From the NCBI GenBank assembly GCA_015143295.1, contig CM026563.1:5146001-5210000 (forward strand): a stretch of 64,000 nt of DNA, read 5' to 3'. The DNA comes from Tetracentron sinense (lineage: Eukaryota; Streptophyta; Magnoliopsida; Trochodendrales; Trochodendraceae). Both the position numbers and the translations under genes were made by a program. Positions 25,301 to 35,607 of the stretch are shown here, in pieces (position 1 is the first letter of the stretch; every line of letters begins with the position of its first letter). Under the pieces are notes generated by a model. It had not been told where the DNA came from and searched no databases. It was given only the letters and a program-made list of their open reading frames with translations.

Positions 25301-25903
25301 TTAAAACAAGCTCCACGGGCTTGGTATAATCGTATAGAAACTTATTTTTTGAAGGAAGGATTTCAAAAATGTCCTTATGAACATACACTTTTTATAAAGA
25401 TTGAAGATGGAGGAAAGATGCTCATTGTTTGCTTATATGTAGATGATTTAATCTACACTGGAAATAATATAGCCATGTTTGAAAGTTTTAAGAAATCCAT
25501 GATGGCTGAATTTGAGATGTCTGATCTTGGCATGATGCATTATTTTCTTGGCATTGAAGTGGTGCAATCTTCTACTAGAATTTTTATTTCTCAAAAGAAG
25601 TATGTGCAAGAAATTTTGGACAGGTTTCAGATGAAGGATTGTAATCCTGTAAATACTCCATCTGAGTTTGGTATGAAGCTATACAAAGATAATGGAGGAA
25701 AGAAGGTTGACGACACTCTTTACAAACAAATAGTGGGGAGTTTAATGTATTTGACAGCAACAAAACCTGATATAATGCATGCTGTAAGTGTGATTAGCAG
25801 GTATATGGAATGTCCTACAGAGATTCATCTCTTGGCTGCAAAAAGAATTTTGACTGTTCTACAAGAATGGAGAAAATTCAGATCTGTTTGGGTTTACAGA
25901 TAG
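22322..25903 (+). CDS. Copia gag-pol, truncated by deletion
   Basis: The start ATG at 22322 (MASESFVQPAIPRFDGHYD) is the usual Copia gag beginning; the 26 in-frame codons upstream are leader. Gag ends in an RG-rich stretch and a zinc knuckle CYRCHRYGHYKSEC (~residue 284). Aspartic protease has WYLDTGCSNHMCG (~335). Integrase shows the H/C zinc region ending CEECVVSKQHR and the D-D-E core at HSDICGP (~532), RTDRGGEY (~595) and ERKNRT (~632). Reverse transcriptase has LYVDDLIYTG (~1039). The frame fails near 25850, where a short piece of the RT/RNase H connection is missing, so translation stops at 25903 without RNase H. The element is therefore probably unable to move on its own. Confidence 0.93.
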   Translation: MASESFVQPAIPRFDGHYDHWSMLMENFLKSKEYWTVVVSGVAEPAEGAVQTDAQKTELEGMKLKDLKAKNYLFQAIDRSILETILCKDTAKHIWDSMKKKYQGTTRAKRQQLQALRSEFEMLRMKSGESVTDYFSRTMAIVNKMRIHGDKTDDVTIVEKILRSLTPKFNFVVCSIEEANDVGELSIDELQSSLLVHEQKINQQDKEEQALKALSENHSTLSRADRGRGRGRGRGRGGRNNNDCGNQQQNHHHQESQFQGRGRGRGGPHSTTYRSKSADKSNVECYRCHRYGHYKSECQTDLNKQSGDQTNFAEKEEEVSLLMVCHMKEETQQNMWYLDTGCSNHMCGEKEAFSDLDESFRSSVKFGDNSTISVMGKGKVTIQTKGNSTHTIANVLFVPDLKTNLLSVGQLQEKGYEIFIKDGVCQIQDAKLGLIAPVNMTANRMFPLYLHNTAHSCFSAKLKNEAWLWHFRYGHLNFGGLKTLQQKHMVTGLPQITASSQVCEECVVSKQHRNQFPQGKSWRAKKALELVHSDICGPITPHSNGGKRYIITFIDDYSRKIWVYFLQEKSEAFVAFKSYKALVEKEVGNPIKVLRTDRGGEYNSHKFANFCENHGIKRQLTVAYTPQQNGVCERKNRTIMNMVRSLLTTSGISKSFWPEAVNWSIHILNRSPTLAVQNMTPEEAWSGRKPAVDHFRIFGCIAYAHIPDEKRRKLDNKGEKCIFLGVSDKSKAYKLYNPSTMKIVISRDVVFDEKGTWTWNQNGVKENIPADFDDEEKGQQPMENEQEEEVTHSVPIAEQSPLASESQRPQRVRRRPAWMTNYEVTGVDQGDDSLTHFTLFSDCDPTIFEVAVKEPKWRKAMNAEITAIERNDTWELCDLPKGQKTIGVKWVYKTKLKENGEVDKHKARLVAKGYKQEFGVDYKEVFAPVARHDTIRLVIAVAAQNSWPIFQLDVKSAFLHGDLKEEVFIDQPPGYVNLGNEHKVYKLKKALYGLKQAPRAWYNRIETYFLKEGFQKCPYEHTLFIKIEDGGKMLIVCLYVDDLIYTGNNIAMFESFKKSMMAEFEMSDLGMMHYFLGIEVVQSSTRIFISQKKYVQEILDRFQMKDCNPVNTPSEFGMKLYKDNGGKKVDDTLYKQIVGSLMYLTATKPDIMHAVSVISRYMECPTEIHLLAAKRILTVLQEWRKFRSVWVYR

Positions 25904-26363
25904 TGATTATGCAGGAGATTCAGATGATCGAAAAAGCACATCTGGATATGTTTTCATGATGGGGACAGGAGCTGTTTCATGGTCATCAAAGAAGCAACCT
26001 ATTGTCACATTATCATCCACTGAAGCTGAATTTGTTGCTGCAACAACTTGTGCTTGTCAAGCTGTTTGGCTAAAGAAAATTCTTAAAGAGCTGCATTTCA
26101 AAGAGGATGGACCTACTCAGATTTATTGTGACAACAGTTCAGCAATAAAGCTTTCAAAAAATCCAGTCTTACATGGTCGAAGCAAACATATAGATGTGAA
26201 GTATCATTTCTTGAGGGATCTCACCAATGATGGAGTCATTAATCTTATTTACTGCAAAAGTGAAGACCAGATCGCTGATATTCTAACCAAGCCTCTCAAG
26301 TTTCCTGCATTTCAGAAGCTCAGGAAGCTACTTGGTGTTTGCACTTCAAATGATTCAATTTGA
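25904..26363 (+). pseudogene. Copia RNase H region, out of frame
   Basis: Reading from about 25890 gives TDSDYAGDSDDRKSTSGY, SSTEAEFVAATTCACQAVWL, DNSSAIKLSKNPVLHGRSKH and DILTKPL. These are the conserved Copia RNase H and C-terminal blocks. The domain itself is uninterrupted to the TGA at 26363 but is separated from gag-pol by the frame break near 25850. Confidence 0.88.
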
Positions 26364-26424
26364 GGGATGGCGCTTCAAAGTTTGACTCTTATTATACTGA
26401 ATGTAATGTTTGGAACATCAGTTT

Positions 26425-26434
26425 AAGGGAGGGA
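26425..26434 (+). other. Polypurine tract
   Basis: AAGGGAGGGA ends one base before the 3' LTR, the normal plus-strand priming site. Confidence 0.8.
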
Positions 26435-26435
26435 T

Positions 26436-26726
26436 TGTTGAGGAAATTAGAAATTTTCACATTTGGGTTGTCCTAGTCTTTAGGAGTGTCAGTAAGTTTG
26501 TTTCTGTTTACCTAGTCAATAGGAGTTTGTTTTGAACGTTGAATGGTTGCCTATTTTCATGTTGCTTTCAGTTATGTATTAGCCTATTTATAGGCTGTTT
26601 GTTTAATCAATGAATAGTAGAAAAAGTTTATCCTCTGCTTTCTCTATATCCTCTGCTTCCTACTGTTATTGAGTAAAACAAACAAAAAACTTGAATCAGT
26701 TTTCTGTTTATAATTTTTTTATAACA
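26436..26726 (+). repeat. 3' LTR of the Copia element
   Basis: 291 bp. It differs from the 5' LTR by three substitutions (near base 19 and twice in the last 40 bases). Confidence 0.92.
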
Positions 26727-26892
26727 CTGATCCACTAACCTACTCAAATCAACACTGCAAACAAAATAACCATAAATAAATTTAGACATGTAATTCAAAT
26801 AAACTGATTTTAATCCAATTTGAAAAGCATAAATAAAGAGAGACACCCCTAGTGGATATTGGAGAAGAAATAGGCCCTCACGAGTCACAGGA

Positions 26893-26985
26893 ATGGAAAG
26901 CGTCGCCTCTTACTCGTTTACGCTTCCATCGTCATCGCCACCAGTCTCCAAGCACAAAGCAGGCTCGTTGCATTCCAATCTGTGA
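26893..26985 (+). pseudogene. Possible broken plastid-targeting first exon
   Basis: An ATG opens 30 codons reading MESVASYSFTLPSSSPPVSK then HKAGSLHSNL before TGA. The Ser/Pro-rich, basic composition resembles a chloroplast transit peptide. A different frame downstream reads RRDRRKASNEKDIETGNEI. No parent gene is recognised. It may be the remnant of a first exon or chance. Confidence 0.25.
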
Positions 26986-27367
26986 GCCGAAGAGATCGAA
27001 GAAAGGCCTCGAACGAGAAAGACATCGAAACCGGGAACGAAATTGTGGTTTCTTAGCTTGAATATCGAAGAACTTGAACTGCTCTGGAAAGCTAGGGTTT
27101 TGGAAAGAGATGTACAGAGAGGTGCGGCTGGAAGAACAGCATAAGGGGATTGCGATGGTGAAACTGTGTTCTGAACGCCGCAGCTGGTGATGATCGAGAA
27201 GAATGAGAGTGTAATGTGTCGTATTCAAGTGCTTGTCGCCCAAACGGCGTCTCAACTTTCTCATCCCAACATCTTTACGTTACGTTTCTCTATTCGCGTA
27301 CTGTTAAATGTACAGTAAATGAAAACGAAAGGGGAGTGCTACGCCAGTCGCCTCAAACAAATATAGC

Positions 27368-27832
27368 TGATTAACCTCAAACAATTGGGTTGCTGGTCGA
27401 CCACGCCTCAGGAAGCGGGCCTCGGATTGTCTCTGGCAAAGCCAGAAAATGGTCTCGGGCAACCACAGGATAGGCGACATGTGGTGATAAAAAGGGGAGA
27501 AGTCATTCTCCCCACTTGATATCTCTCCCCCGTTTTTCCCACACACTTATCGCCACATGTCTCTGTGTGGAGAAGTCGAAATCATGGGGTTATGATTTTG
27601 ACTTCTCCACCACTTGTCCACTGATTTGTGGTTGCTCGAGATGAGGCATTTCTGGCTTCGCCAGAGACAATCCGAGGCCCAGGAAGCGGAGGTCTTAGTT
27701 CGAATGTCTTCCCTTGTAGGCCACTCTCAGGGATTTGCACGAGCGGGGGATTTAGTTGGGGCTTTAAGAGGCTCGAGTACACTAGTTATAAAAAATAAAA
27801 ATAAAATTTGATGATTAACCTCAAACAGTTGG
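27368..27832 (+). mobile_element. SINE copy B, interrupted by a MITE
   Basis: The body (27389-27811, about 152 bp without the inner insertion) begins GTTGCTGGTCGACCACG and continues CCTCAGGAAGCGG. After the insertion it continues AGGTCTTAGTTCGAATG (box-B-like GTTCGAATG). It ends TTTAAGAGGCTCGAG and a tail of TAAAAAATAAAAATAAAA. It is flanked by 21-bp direct repeats beginning TGATTAACCTCAAACA (27368-27388 and 27812-27832, one mismatch), a typical long retroposon target duplication. Confidence 0.8.
27418..27679. mobile_element. Mutator-like MITE, 262 bp
   Basis: The perfect 20-bp ends GGCCTCGGATTGTCTCTGGC and its complement continue as imperfect arms (AAGCCAGAAA, GGGCAACCACA). A perfect 9-bp target duplication CAGGAAGCG lies at 27409-27417 and 27680-27688. 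A 9-bp duplication with long inverted repeats indicates a Mutator-like element. Removing it restores the SINE core seen in the other two copies. No protein is encoded. Confidence 0.85.
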
Positions 27833-28144
27833 TACCCGTTTTGAGAAGAGACGTGGGTGAAGCTTCATATGGAGAGCATGGGTGTGGTGTGGGTGTGAAG
27901 CTTCATGTGGAGCTTCATGTGGGGTGCGTTTGTGTGGTTGTGTGTGCGTTTGTGTGTGTCGCCTAACACGCTGACAATATATATTGAGCTAATTATCCAA
28001 CAAAAAATATTAATTTTCTTTTCTTTTTTTTAGGTAATAGGTTCACCTAAATATTTTTGGGTAATAGCAATCACTTTCTGGTGAGCCAACATTCAAAACT
28101 AAATTGTAAGAGACATGTGCGAAGATAACAAAACAAAAAAAAAC
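27833..28144. other. Intergenic, GT-rich
   Basis: Repeats of GTGAAGCTTCATGTGGAG and GTGTGGTGTG occur at 27850-27960. No gene is supported. Confidence 0.4.
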
Positions 28145-28325
28145 TTATGATCTTCTCCGTTCGTGCCAGTGAGGAGACCGCTAGCACCGATTGGTAGGAC
28201 CTTTTGTACGCTTACCAAGGCCTATGAACACAAATCAATGCCTTGGTTGGTGTGAAGGGGTGTGTGGCACCTTTCGATTTAATGTTGGCGGTCTCCTCAC
28301 GAACACAAATTGAAGAAGACCCTAA
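28145..28325. mobile_element. Candidate MITE, ~180 bp
   Basis: GTGAGGAGACCGCTAGCA near 28168 is inverted as GTTGGCGGTCTCCTCAC near 28283-28300. The outer edges (GATCTTCT and AGAAGACC) also pair. Superfamily and target site are not clear. Confidence 0.45.
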
Positions 28326-31256
28326 GTCAAAAAAATTAACTCGATATAATAATTTTAAACTAAAAATACAGTAAAAGTTGTTAATTTTAGAAGACTTATA
28401 ATAAAATAATATATTTTGTACAGAAAATTAAAAACAGTAAAAAACCAAATTTTAGTATGGTAAGAAAGTACATCAATCAGTATATATATCTATAAGAAAA
28501 ATGTAAATAATAAAGTATTATAGAATCAATTGTAAGATATAATGGATGTATACAATTTTAGATATGTAAGGATAAAAATATGCTTAAGTCTCGAGACATT
28601 TATGACAATACGGCCTCGTATAATCCAAATTGTCAACACTTTAATATTTTACGAATTGACTAGCCAAATCTCATCCCGACTTGACCTCTCATTCGATCAG
28701 TTAATCATCTAACCTTATCACTAGCTCGATCAGAGGACATATTATTCGTCTTGGCCACAAGCTCAAACTTGCCCATGAGCTCTGACCTAACTAGCCCAAC
28801 TTGACTCACTCGACCTAACTAGCCTAACCTGATGGCTCGACTTTACTCGCTTGACGTAACTATTATCTCGGTTAGACCAGGTTATAGATCTTCCGATTGT
28901 GTTGGGATTCTCCGAGTTGTAATCCCACCACTCAATCCATCTTAAAAGGTTCACAAACAACGATGGATTAGACTCAATCCCGAAGATCTCGTACAAAATC
29001 ACAATGCTCTCATACTAAATGGAAAACACTGATCGTTAACCTAATCATAAGAGGAAACATGATCTATAACCTCGATCACGTGGATAAACGTATATGGAAA
29101 GACTCCAATTCATTTGATGAGTTTGTAAGACAATGCAATGATCCAACCATATTGCCAAATCTATAAATAAGGCCGATTGGAGCAGAAGGACCCCGATTCT
29201 TGACCCCCAAGCTCGATCATACTTTAGAGCAACCTTCCTATGTCTACCCATCCTTCTTACCCTTGTGCTAATTTGATTTTTAGAGTGTCTTCGTAGGTTG
29301 GATGACCACAACATCTGAATGAGGAAAAAGTGTTGCAGCAAACCAAAAGCATACAAGTGTTCCTAGAGTTATCAGGTCCTGTATTTACCCTCACGATACA
29401 CCTCCATCAACCATCTGCCTATTCTCTACAAAAATAAAATAGATAATATTAAGAGAGCAAGCAACGGATTGCATTAACCGAAATCATATATGAAACACAT
29501 TGAAATTATATAAAAAACGAATAATAATCAGCTACAAAAAGGACGCTTTACCGTCAGCGGCTGCAAAAAGTCCCTCATAGTGCCTCATATGAAGAATTAG
29601 TTAGGATTAGCATTAATTATTGTCATAAAGTAAAAGCTCGCTTATCCGTGAATAACTTAATTTATATTATTTTTACCCTATACCTATTTTCCTTATGTGC
29701 CACTATTAGAGACCTTTTGTAATTGCTCCTTGCAGCTGATTATTGTTATATAATAAACACATTTGACATCAAAGCTAATATAGAAAGGCTGTGCTGTGTG
29801 TGAGTTTGCATGCTAGGTGTATGTGTGTGGGTTTGCATGGGTGGTGTGAGTATTTCCTTGTATTTGACTTCACTCATTGCCTTGTGGTATGATTGAGTTT
29901 ACCAAAAAGATTGAATAGATGAATAAATCAATAAAAAATAAGCATACCAAACAAATAGAATAAGAATTAAAACCTTGAATTTTTTGTAGCTATTAAACAG
30001 TTGGTCCGCAACACCATTTAGCATTCCTTGGTAGTGGTTGGAGAGTTAGAGAGCAGATAGCCCACACCGTCACTCAGGGAGTAGAACGCTTAACACCCCA
30101 TTATATACATTGCCACTGGCATAAGCCAGTCGGTGTGCACATCAAAACCATTCCTAATTACAGAACAAAAACCAGTCATTAGAAGAAGTCACTCAAAATC
30201 CAAATAAATACATGCAAAAGGAAACCATTAGAACTCCAAAACATGATCTAAATCGTCATTCTTTGACGGGCATCTACAGGGCTATATCTGACTACTGATA
30301 CTGATGCTAGAGCAACGGAAATAAAAAAGATGGAGATATGCAAAAGGGTGATACGATCACACCAACATTTAATCATTGTACACCAAAGTTTAAAAAACAA
30401 TGTTATATCTTATGGCGATGAAGAGTGCTACTTCTCTGGCACCATTTTCAAGCACCGATGAAATTTTTTGGAGAGCGAAGCGGGATATGGAAAAAGGGTT
30501 TACTCTAGCCCCACTGCAATACTTTGTTATGCCAAGCCTCTGATGATAGTCCAGCTATGGATCTATCTCTTGCTAAGTGTCACTCGTTTTAATATTTTTT
30601 CACATTGCAAACAAATGCAAAAATAGGAAAGATTCTGTTGTAATTGCAATTGCCTGTGTTGACCAAAAAAGCTTTGAGAAAATTAAACTTCTATTATTTT
30701 TTCTTGATATTTATTGACAAACAACTATAGCAATGGAGAAAAGGAATGTATGAATGAACAATAAAAAAGAAAAAAATATACCTAATCAAACACGCCTCCT
30801 TTGTTAAAGATGCAACTCTTAAAAATACTTGGTTGAACGAAATATATATTTGTGAACGATGGTGGTTCAAAACATTTGGGCAATTGGGACAGCACGACTA
30901 AAGTGGTGGGACATGGAAGAAGGGTTTAAGTTACGAAAATTCATGGAGAGGGAAGTGTAGATGACCAAATGGTGCAGCGCTTTAAAAATATGCAAATTGA
31001 GGGAAAACAAAACAGTTGCATTGATTTGGCTCAACACAAACGTCCCTGAGCTCTCATACTCTTTTCCGTAAACCTAAAGCATTTATGGATCTGCTCCATG
31101 TTCTCTCAAGGCTTTGATATTGAACCAGTGTCTCTTGTTTGAAAAATAAATTTAGAGAGAGGAGGTGTAACAAATTTTGTTGGCAGTATAGATGGAGAAA
31201 AAGAAAGAAAAGTGTCGTGTGCAACCACGACTCTCCATTTTTTTTTAAATTGAAAT
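28326..31256. other. Intergenic, no gene recognised
   Basis: 29790-29905 (GT-rich, then TCATTGCCTTGTGGTATGAT) shares a segment with 37640-37780 inside the MULE, so it belongs to a dispersed repeat. 28680-28860 is a CGACT/CTCG-rich patch. The rest is unrecognised. Confidence 0.4.
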
Positions 31257-31497
31257 CCAATCGTTGATGCGGGGATATGAATCTAGGGAAGAGTTGTGTC
31301 TCTTGAGTGAGTTTGTGAGAGAGTTGTGTCTCTTGAGTGGTTCATATCCTAAAATTCCTCTCAAACAGCCAAAAAAAATTTTTGATCCAATCATTGATGC
31401 AGGGAGATGAATCTAGGGAAGATTTGTGTCTCTTGAGTGAGTTTGTAGAGTTGCATCTCTTGAGTGGTTCATATCCTAACATCCCTCCCAAACGACT
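31257..31497. repeat. Tandem duplication, period 130 bp
   Basis: Copies at 31257-31366 and 31387-31497 share CCAAT(C/T).TTGATGC, GAATCTAGGGAAGA and GTGTCTCTTGAGTGAGTTTG. TCTCTTGAGTG is also repeated inside each copy. Confidence 0.75.
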
Positions 31498-31663
31498 ACG
31501 CGTCCTCCCCCTTCCATGGCTTTAAGTTAGTATAATTTTCCCTTCCAAGGTTTTGATGAACTGTTACTAAACTTTTAAAAAAAAGAAAAAAGTAAGAAGT
31601 GGGAGTTGGCGCCTCAGGCGTTGACCGTGATTCACAATAACATTTTCGTAAGCCCTATTTCAT

Positions 31664-32653
31664 GGCACCGGATTTCCTCTGGTGCTCGCTAGAGGCTCGG
31701 CCTCTTGCGTGGTCCAGATCATTGACGCGTGGCCGTCTTGTGGGCGGGAACAAATTTTTCGGACCTCAGTTCACGGAGCCGTTAACGTTTGTTTGAGTAC
31801 AAAAATTATTATTTTATTTTGAAATATTTTGGGGACCGTGAAGGACAGAGAGTTAGAGAAACTTTACTCTTCCGGTCTTCTCTGGACAGAGAAACCATTC
31901 TTCTGTAGCATTTAAGATTCTTCCCCAAAGAGTTAAATTTTTTTTACTACTGTTTACTACTTTACTCTTTACTCTTTGAAGGGAATAGTCCATCCACTGT
32001 TAGCAGAGGCTGGAATAGAGAAGTTTCATCCCAAATCAAGTTCACGACAATCAGTGTTCGCCGGCATCCGAATAACCGGTTAGTCTGCATTTCGTTTTTG
32101 TCCGTCTCTGTTTTTTTCAGCAAAATCATTTCTCATGTATTTCTACTATCCATCAAATTATTTACAAGACACTAGAATATATATAGTCAGTGATGAAATT
32201 ATCAATGTTTTGCCTCATTTTCTTCAGAAAATAATTGACCTTGCTCAGTTTGGCAGAGATTTTCTACATCCCTTCCCTTGCTTTTGTTCTCCACCTATAG
32301 AAGAACTCGATTACAGTGATTAATTTTTCTCAAATTTTTTGTGGGTCCTTTTCTTTCTGTTTCTCACTCACGTTGATTTCGTGATAAGAGCAACCAAAAT
32401 AATTGGTTGGCTGCTTTCGTATGAGAGAGAGAGTTGCCGGAGTCGTCGGAAAATTCTGACGTTTCCGGCGACTTTAAATGGTTAGCAATTAGAGGATACC
32501 AAGTAAAGAATATGATTTTCCGGGTTAGTAAGCTAAACCTTCTTCCCCTATGTTTTTTTTTACTGTAACCCTTCTTCCCCTATGTTTTTTTTTTTACTGT
32601 TTGGGTGTTAAAATGGTTTTCCATTTACTAGTATTCCGAAAGTGGGTTTTAGG
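31664..32653 (+). repeat. Left TIR of the MULE, 990 bp
   Basis: It is complementary to 40214-41203. It includes an open frame starting MYFYYPSNYLQDTR that is duplicated, inverted, in the other TIR. That frame merely reflects the duplicated sequence and is not supported as a gene. The transposase promoter should lie in this TIR. Confidence 0.93.
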
Positions 32654-32855
32654 TAAAATGGTTTTCCATTTGCTGGTTTGGTTTATTGGATTTTTTTTTC
32701 TGGTTTTCCATTGCCCTTATAGTTTGAAGTTTCTTCCTCTTTATTGGAGAATACTATATTTGTTTTTTGTCTTTCTGTTTCAAACATGTCTCTGCATTCA
32801 GAGCTTATCAACTTCACTCTCTCTGATGCCACGGATTGTTTAACGTTCAAATACA

Positions 32856-35607
32856 GTGAACGTGATGAAGCTTAACATATTGGGTAGTCCTTGTGAAGAA
32901 GACAATAGTGGATTACGAGTATCACGGAGGTTATCATTTGAGGAAGAAGATGATGAGTCCAATAAAAGTTTTGAAAATCCAGAAATTGGCATGAAATTTA
33001 ATTCGGAGGATGAAGCATATGATTTCTACAATGATTATGCAAGAATGTTTGGTTTTAGTATTCGAAAGGATTGGAGAAACAAAAATAGCGCTGACATCAT
33101 TTACCGTAGAAAACTTTGTTGTTCGAGAGAAGGTCTTAAGAAAGAAGATAGGCGAGGGCCTGCTCAATATGAACGAGATCCTACTAGAGTTGATTGTAAG
33201 GCTCACATTATGATTACGCTTCAGCCGAGTGGAGAATATCAGATATAACGGGTACAATTAGAGCACAATCATCATTGTACGCCAAGTAAGTCTTACATGC
33301 TTAGATCACATAGGAAAGTAACTAAGGCACAAGCCGGTGAAGCTATTATGGCAAGTAGTGTGAGTATACCAGCGAAGCAGACATATGACCTTATCACTGC
33401 AGAAGTTGGAGGACCCGAAAATGTGGGTTTCCTTCCCATAGATATGAAAAATTATATTCGTTCTAAAAGAATGAGATCTATGAAAAAGGGAGATGCAGGA
33501 GGAATATTACAATATCTTCAAAAGATGGTCGTGGAAGATTCAGGTTTTGTATATTCCATTCAGCTTGATGCCGAAGATCAAATAACTAACATATTTTGGG
33601 CAGACTCTAGAATGGTGAATGACTACAGTATATTTGGTGATGTGTTCTGTTTTGACACAACTTATAGGACGAATAATCAAGCACGGCCATTTGCACCATT
33701 TGTAGGAGTTAATCATCATAGACAATCAATTTTATTTGGAGCGGCATTGATGTACGATGAAACAACTGAATCTTTCGAGTGGGTGTTTGGGGCTTTTCTA
33801 AATGCAATGTCTGAGAAACAGCCGTAAACCATTCTTACAGACCAAGACAAGGCAATGGCTAATGCAATCTCTTTAGTATTTCCGGATACATTTCATCGCA
33901 TATGCGTGTGGCACATGTATCAGAATGCTACAAAGCATCTTAGCCATGTATTTGGTGGTGCAAACTCTTTTACTGCGGATTTCAACAAATTGGTTTACGA
34001 TTATGATGAAGAAGAAGATTTTCTTGAAGGGTGGGAGAACATGTTAGATAAATACAATTTAAGAGAGAATGTATGGTTACAAAGGTTGTTCAATGAGAGA
34101 GAGAAATGGGCTTTGGTGTATGGAAGGACTACATTTTGTGCCGATATGAAAAGCACCCAAAGAAGTGAAGGTTTAAATAGTGTTTTGAGGTGTTATTTAA
34201 ACAACAATCATTGTTTGTTAGAATTTTTTGAACATTTTGAGAGGGTGGTTTGTGCTAGAAGGAAAGCAGAATGTGCAGCTGACTGTAAGATGACACAAAG
34301 TACACCAATATTGATTGCACAGGTTCCATTGTTGATCCATGCAAGAAATGTTTACACCCCTGAAACTTTTAAATTGTTTCAAAATGAATATTTCAATGGA
34401 TTGGCTTATCATGTTAAACTATGTGTCGGGTGTGACACATTGGACACATTTGTAATCACATGCCCAAAGAGAAGACGCAAATACACAGTGACATGTGACA
34501 AAAGGGGGTTTACTTTTTCTTGTAGTTGTAAAAAGTTCGAGTTCACAGGAATTTTGTGTGGTCATGTATTGAGAGTATTTGACCGCATTGAGATAGGTGA
34601 GATCCCAGATCGATACATATTGAGGAGATGGAGTAAACATGCAAAAGTTGCAAGTTCAAGTAAGAGCCACAATAGTACATCATTAATGGGAGATGTAACG
34701 TTGTCAATGCGTTATAAGGAATTAAGTCGCTTGGCTATTAAATTGAACACTAGGGCTGCAGAAAATGAAGAAGCCTCTAAAGTTGCTGCCGAATATTTAT
34801 GTAATGCCACGGCAAAAGTTGAAGAAGTTTTCAGTCACTTATCTATGTATGAACCATCAGGCATTGAATCACAAGAGATGGACAATGATCCTTGTGTTCA
34901 TGAGGATGAAAGCATTGAACCATGCAATGAAAATGATCGGAATGAGACGGCAAATCGGGTGAAGGGAGTAGCAATAAAAGAGCGAGGTCATAAGGGAAGA
35001 TCCAGAATCAAGGGTTGTTTAGAAAAGAGAAAAAAAACAAGGCAGTCGTCTAGTGGTCCCATAGGGCATTCGTTGCCGACATGTCCAAATGATCAAGTGA
35101 TGCAGGTAATGTTTGATTGGTTTGGATTATAATTGAAATTTAAGATATTGATAACTTTTAAGTGTCCTTACATTTTCATTGATTGTGTTATATAGGGGTT
35201 ATATCAGGTTGGACCGAGTCAATTTATGTATCAACAAGCTCATGGCAATCAAGTAAACCCATATATGTATCAACAAGCTCATGGCAATCAAGTGAACCCA
35301 TATATGTACCAACAAACTCATGACAATCAACCGAACCCATATATGTACCAACAATTTCAAGGTGGTCAATTTTCTTCTTTGATGTATGGACAGTCCCAAC
35401 TACACCTCAACCCCAACATGCATCAACAATATCAAGGATCCACTTGTGGCTCGTCTCAGGTAACTGTTATATAGTTTCTACTATTTATATAATCTATTTG
35501 TGGCTCATGTCAACCTAAGCATGTATTAAAAATCATTCGTGATCTATATTTTGTAGGAATTGTCATTTGGTGTTGGGAATAGCACACAGGGAGAGGGCGA
35601 AGAATGA
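32856..35607 (+). pseudogene. FAR1-type MULE transposase, two nonsense codons
   Basis: Three exons are inferred: 32856-35105 (750 codons), 35196-35459 (88) and 35557-35607 (16 plus stop), with GT-AG phase-0 introns. A FAR1 DNA-binding domain covers ~40-130 (GMKFNSEDEAYDFYNDYA, FGFSIRKDWRN, CKAHIMI). The MULE transposase core starts near 250 (DVFCFDTTYRTNNQARPF, with the first catalytic Asp) and continues TILTDQDKAMANAI and FHRICVWHMYQNA. A SWIM zinc finger near 550 reads FSCSCKKFEFTGILCGHVLR (CxC...CxH). Exon 2 encodes a MYQQ repeat. The frame is continuous except for TAA at 33246-33248 (codon 131) and TAA at 33825-33827 (codon 324). It resembles FAR1-RELATED SEQUENCE proteins, domesticated relatives of such transposases. 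Confidence 0.9.
35226..35381 (+). repeat. 13-codon repeat in transposase exon 2
   Basis: Three 39-bp units start at 35226, 35265 and 35304 (MYQQ.H.NQ..NPY), with a diverged fourth at 35343 (MYQQFQGGQFSSL). Low-complexity Q/N/Y repeats are found at the C-terminus of related plant proteins. Confidence 0.8.

Larger units (their letters stand above)
21989..26726 (+). mobile_element. Ty1/Copia LTR retrotransposon, 4738 bp
   Basis: Two 291-bp LTRs (21989-22279 and 26436-26726) begin TGTTGAGG and end ATAACA. They differ at only three positions. The 5-bp target duplication CTGAT lies at 21984-21988 and 26727-26731. A primer-binding site TGGTATCAAAGCC (tRNA-Met type, 22281-22293) and a polypurine tract AAGGGAGGGA (26425-26434) are in place. 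The domain order gag-protease-integrase-RT-RNase H is Copia-type. The structure is complete apart from a frame break between RT and RNase H. LTR similarity implies recent insertion. It landed 34 bp downstream of the Helitron end. Confidence 0.95.

Noticed and set aside
32135-32323. 62-codon frame MYFYYPSNYLQDTR..., with an inverted twin at 40544-40732
   Set aside because: It is duplicated only because it lies in the MULE TIRs. No domain, no independent conservation evidence.
35199-35399. Minus-strand frame with repeated HIWV.LIAMSLL
   Set aside because: Antisense shadow of the 39-bp repeat in transposase exon 2.
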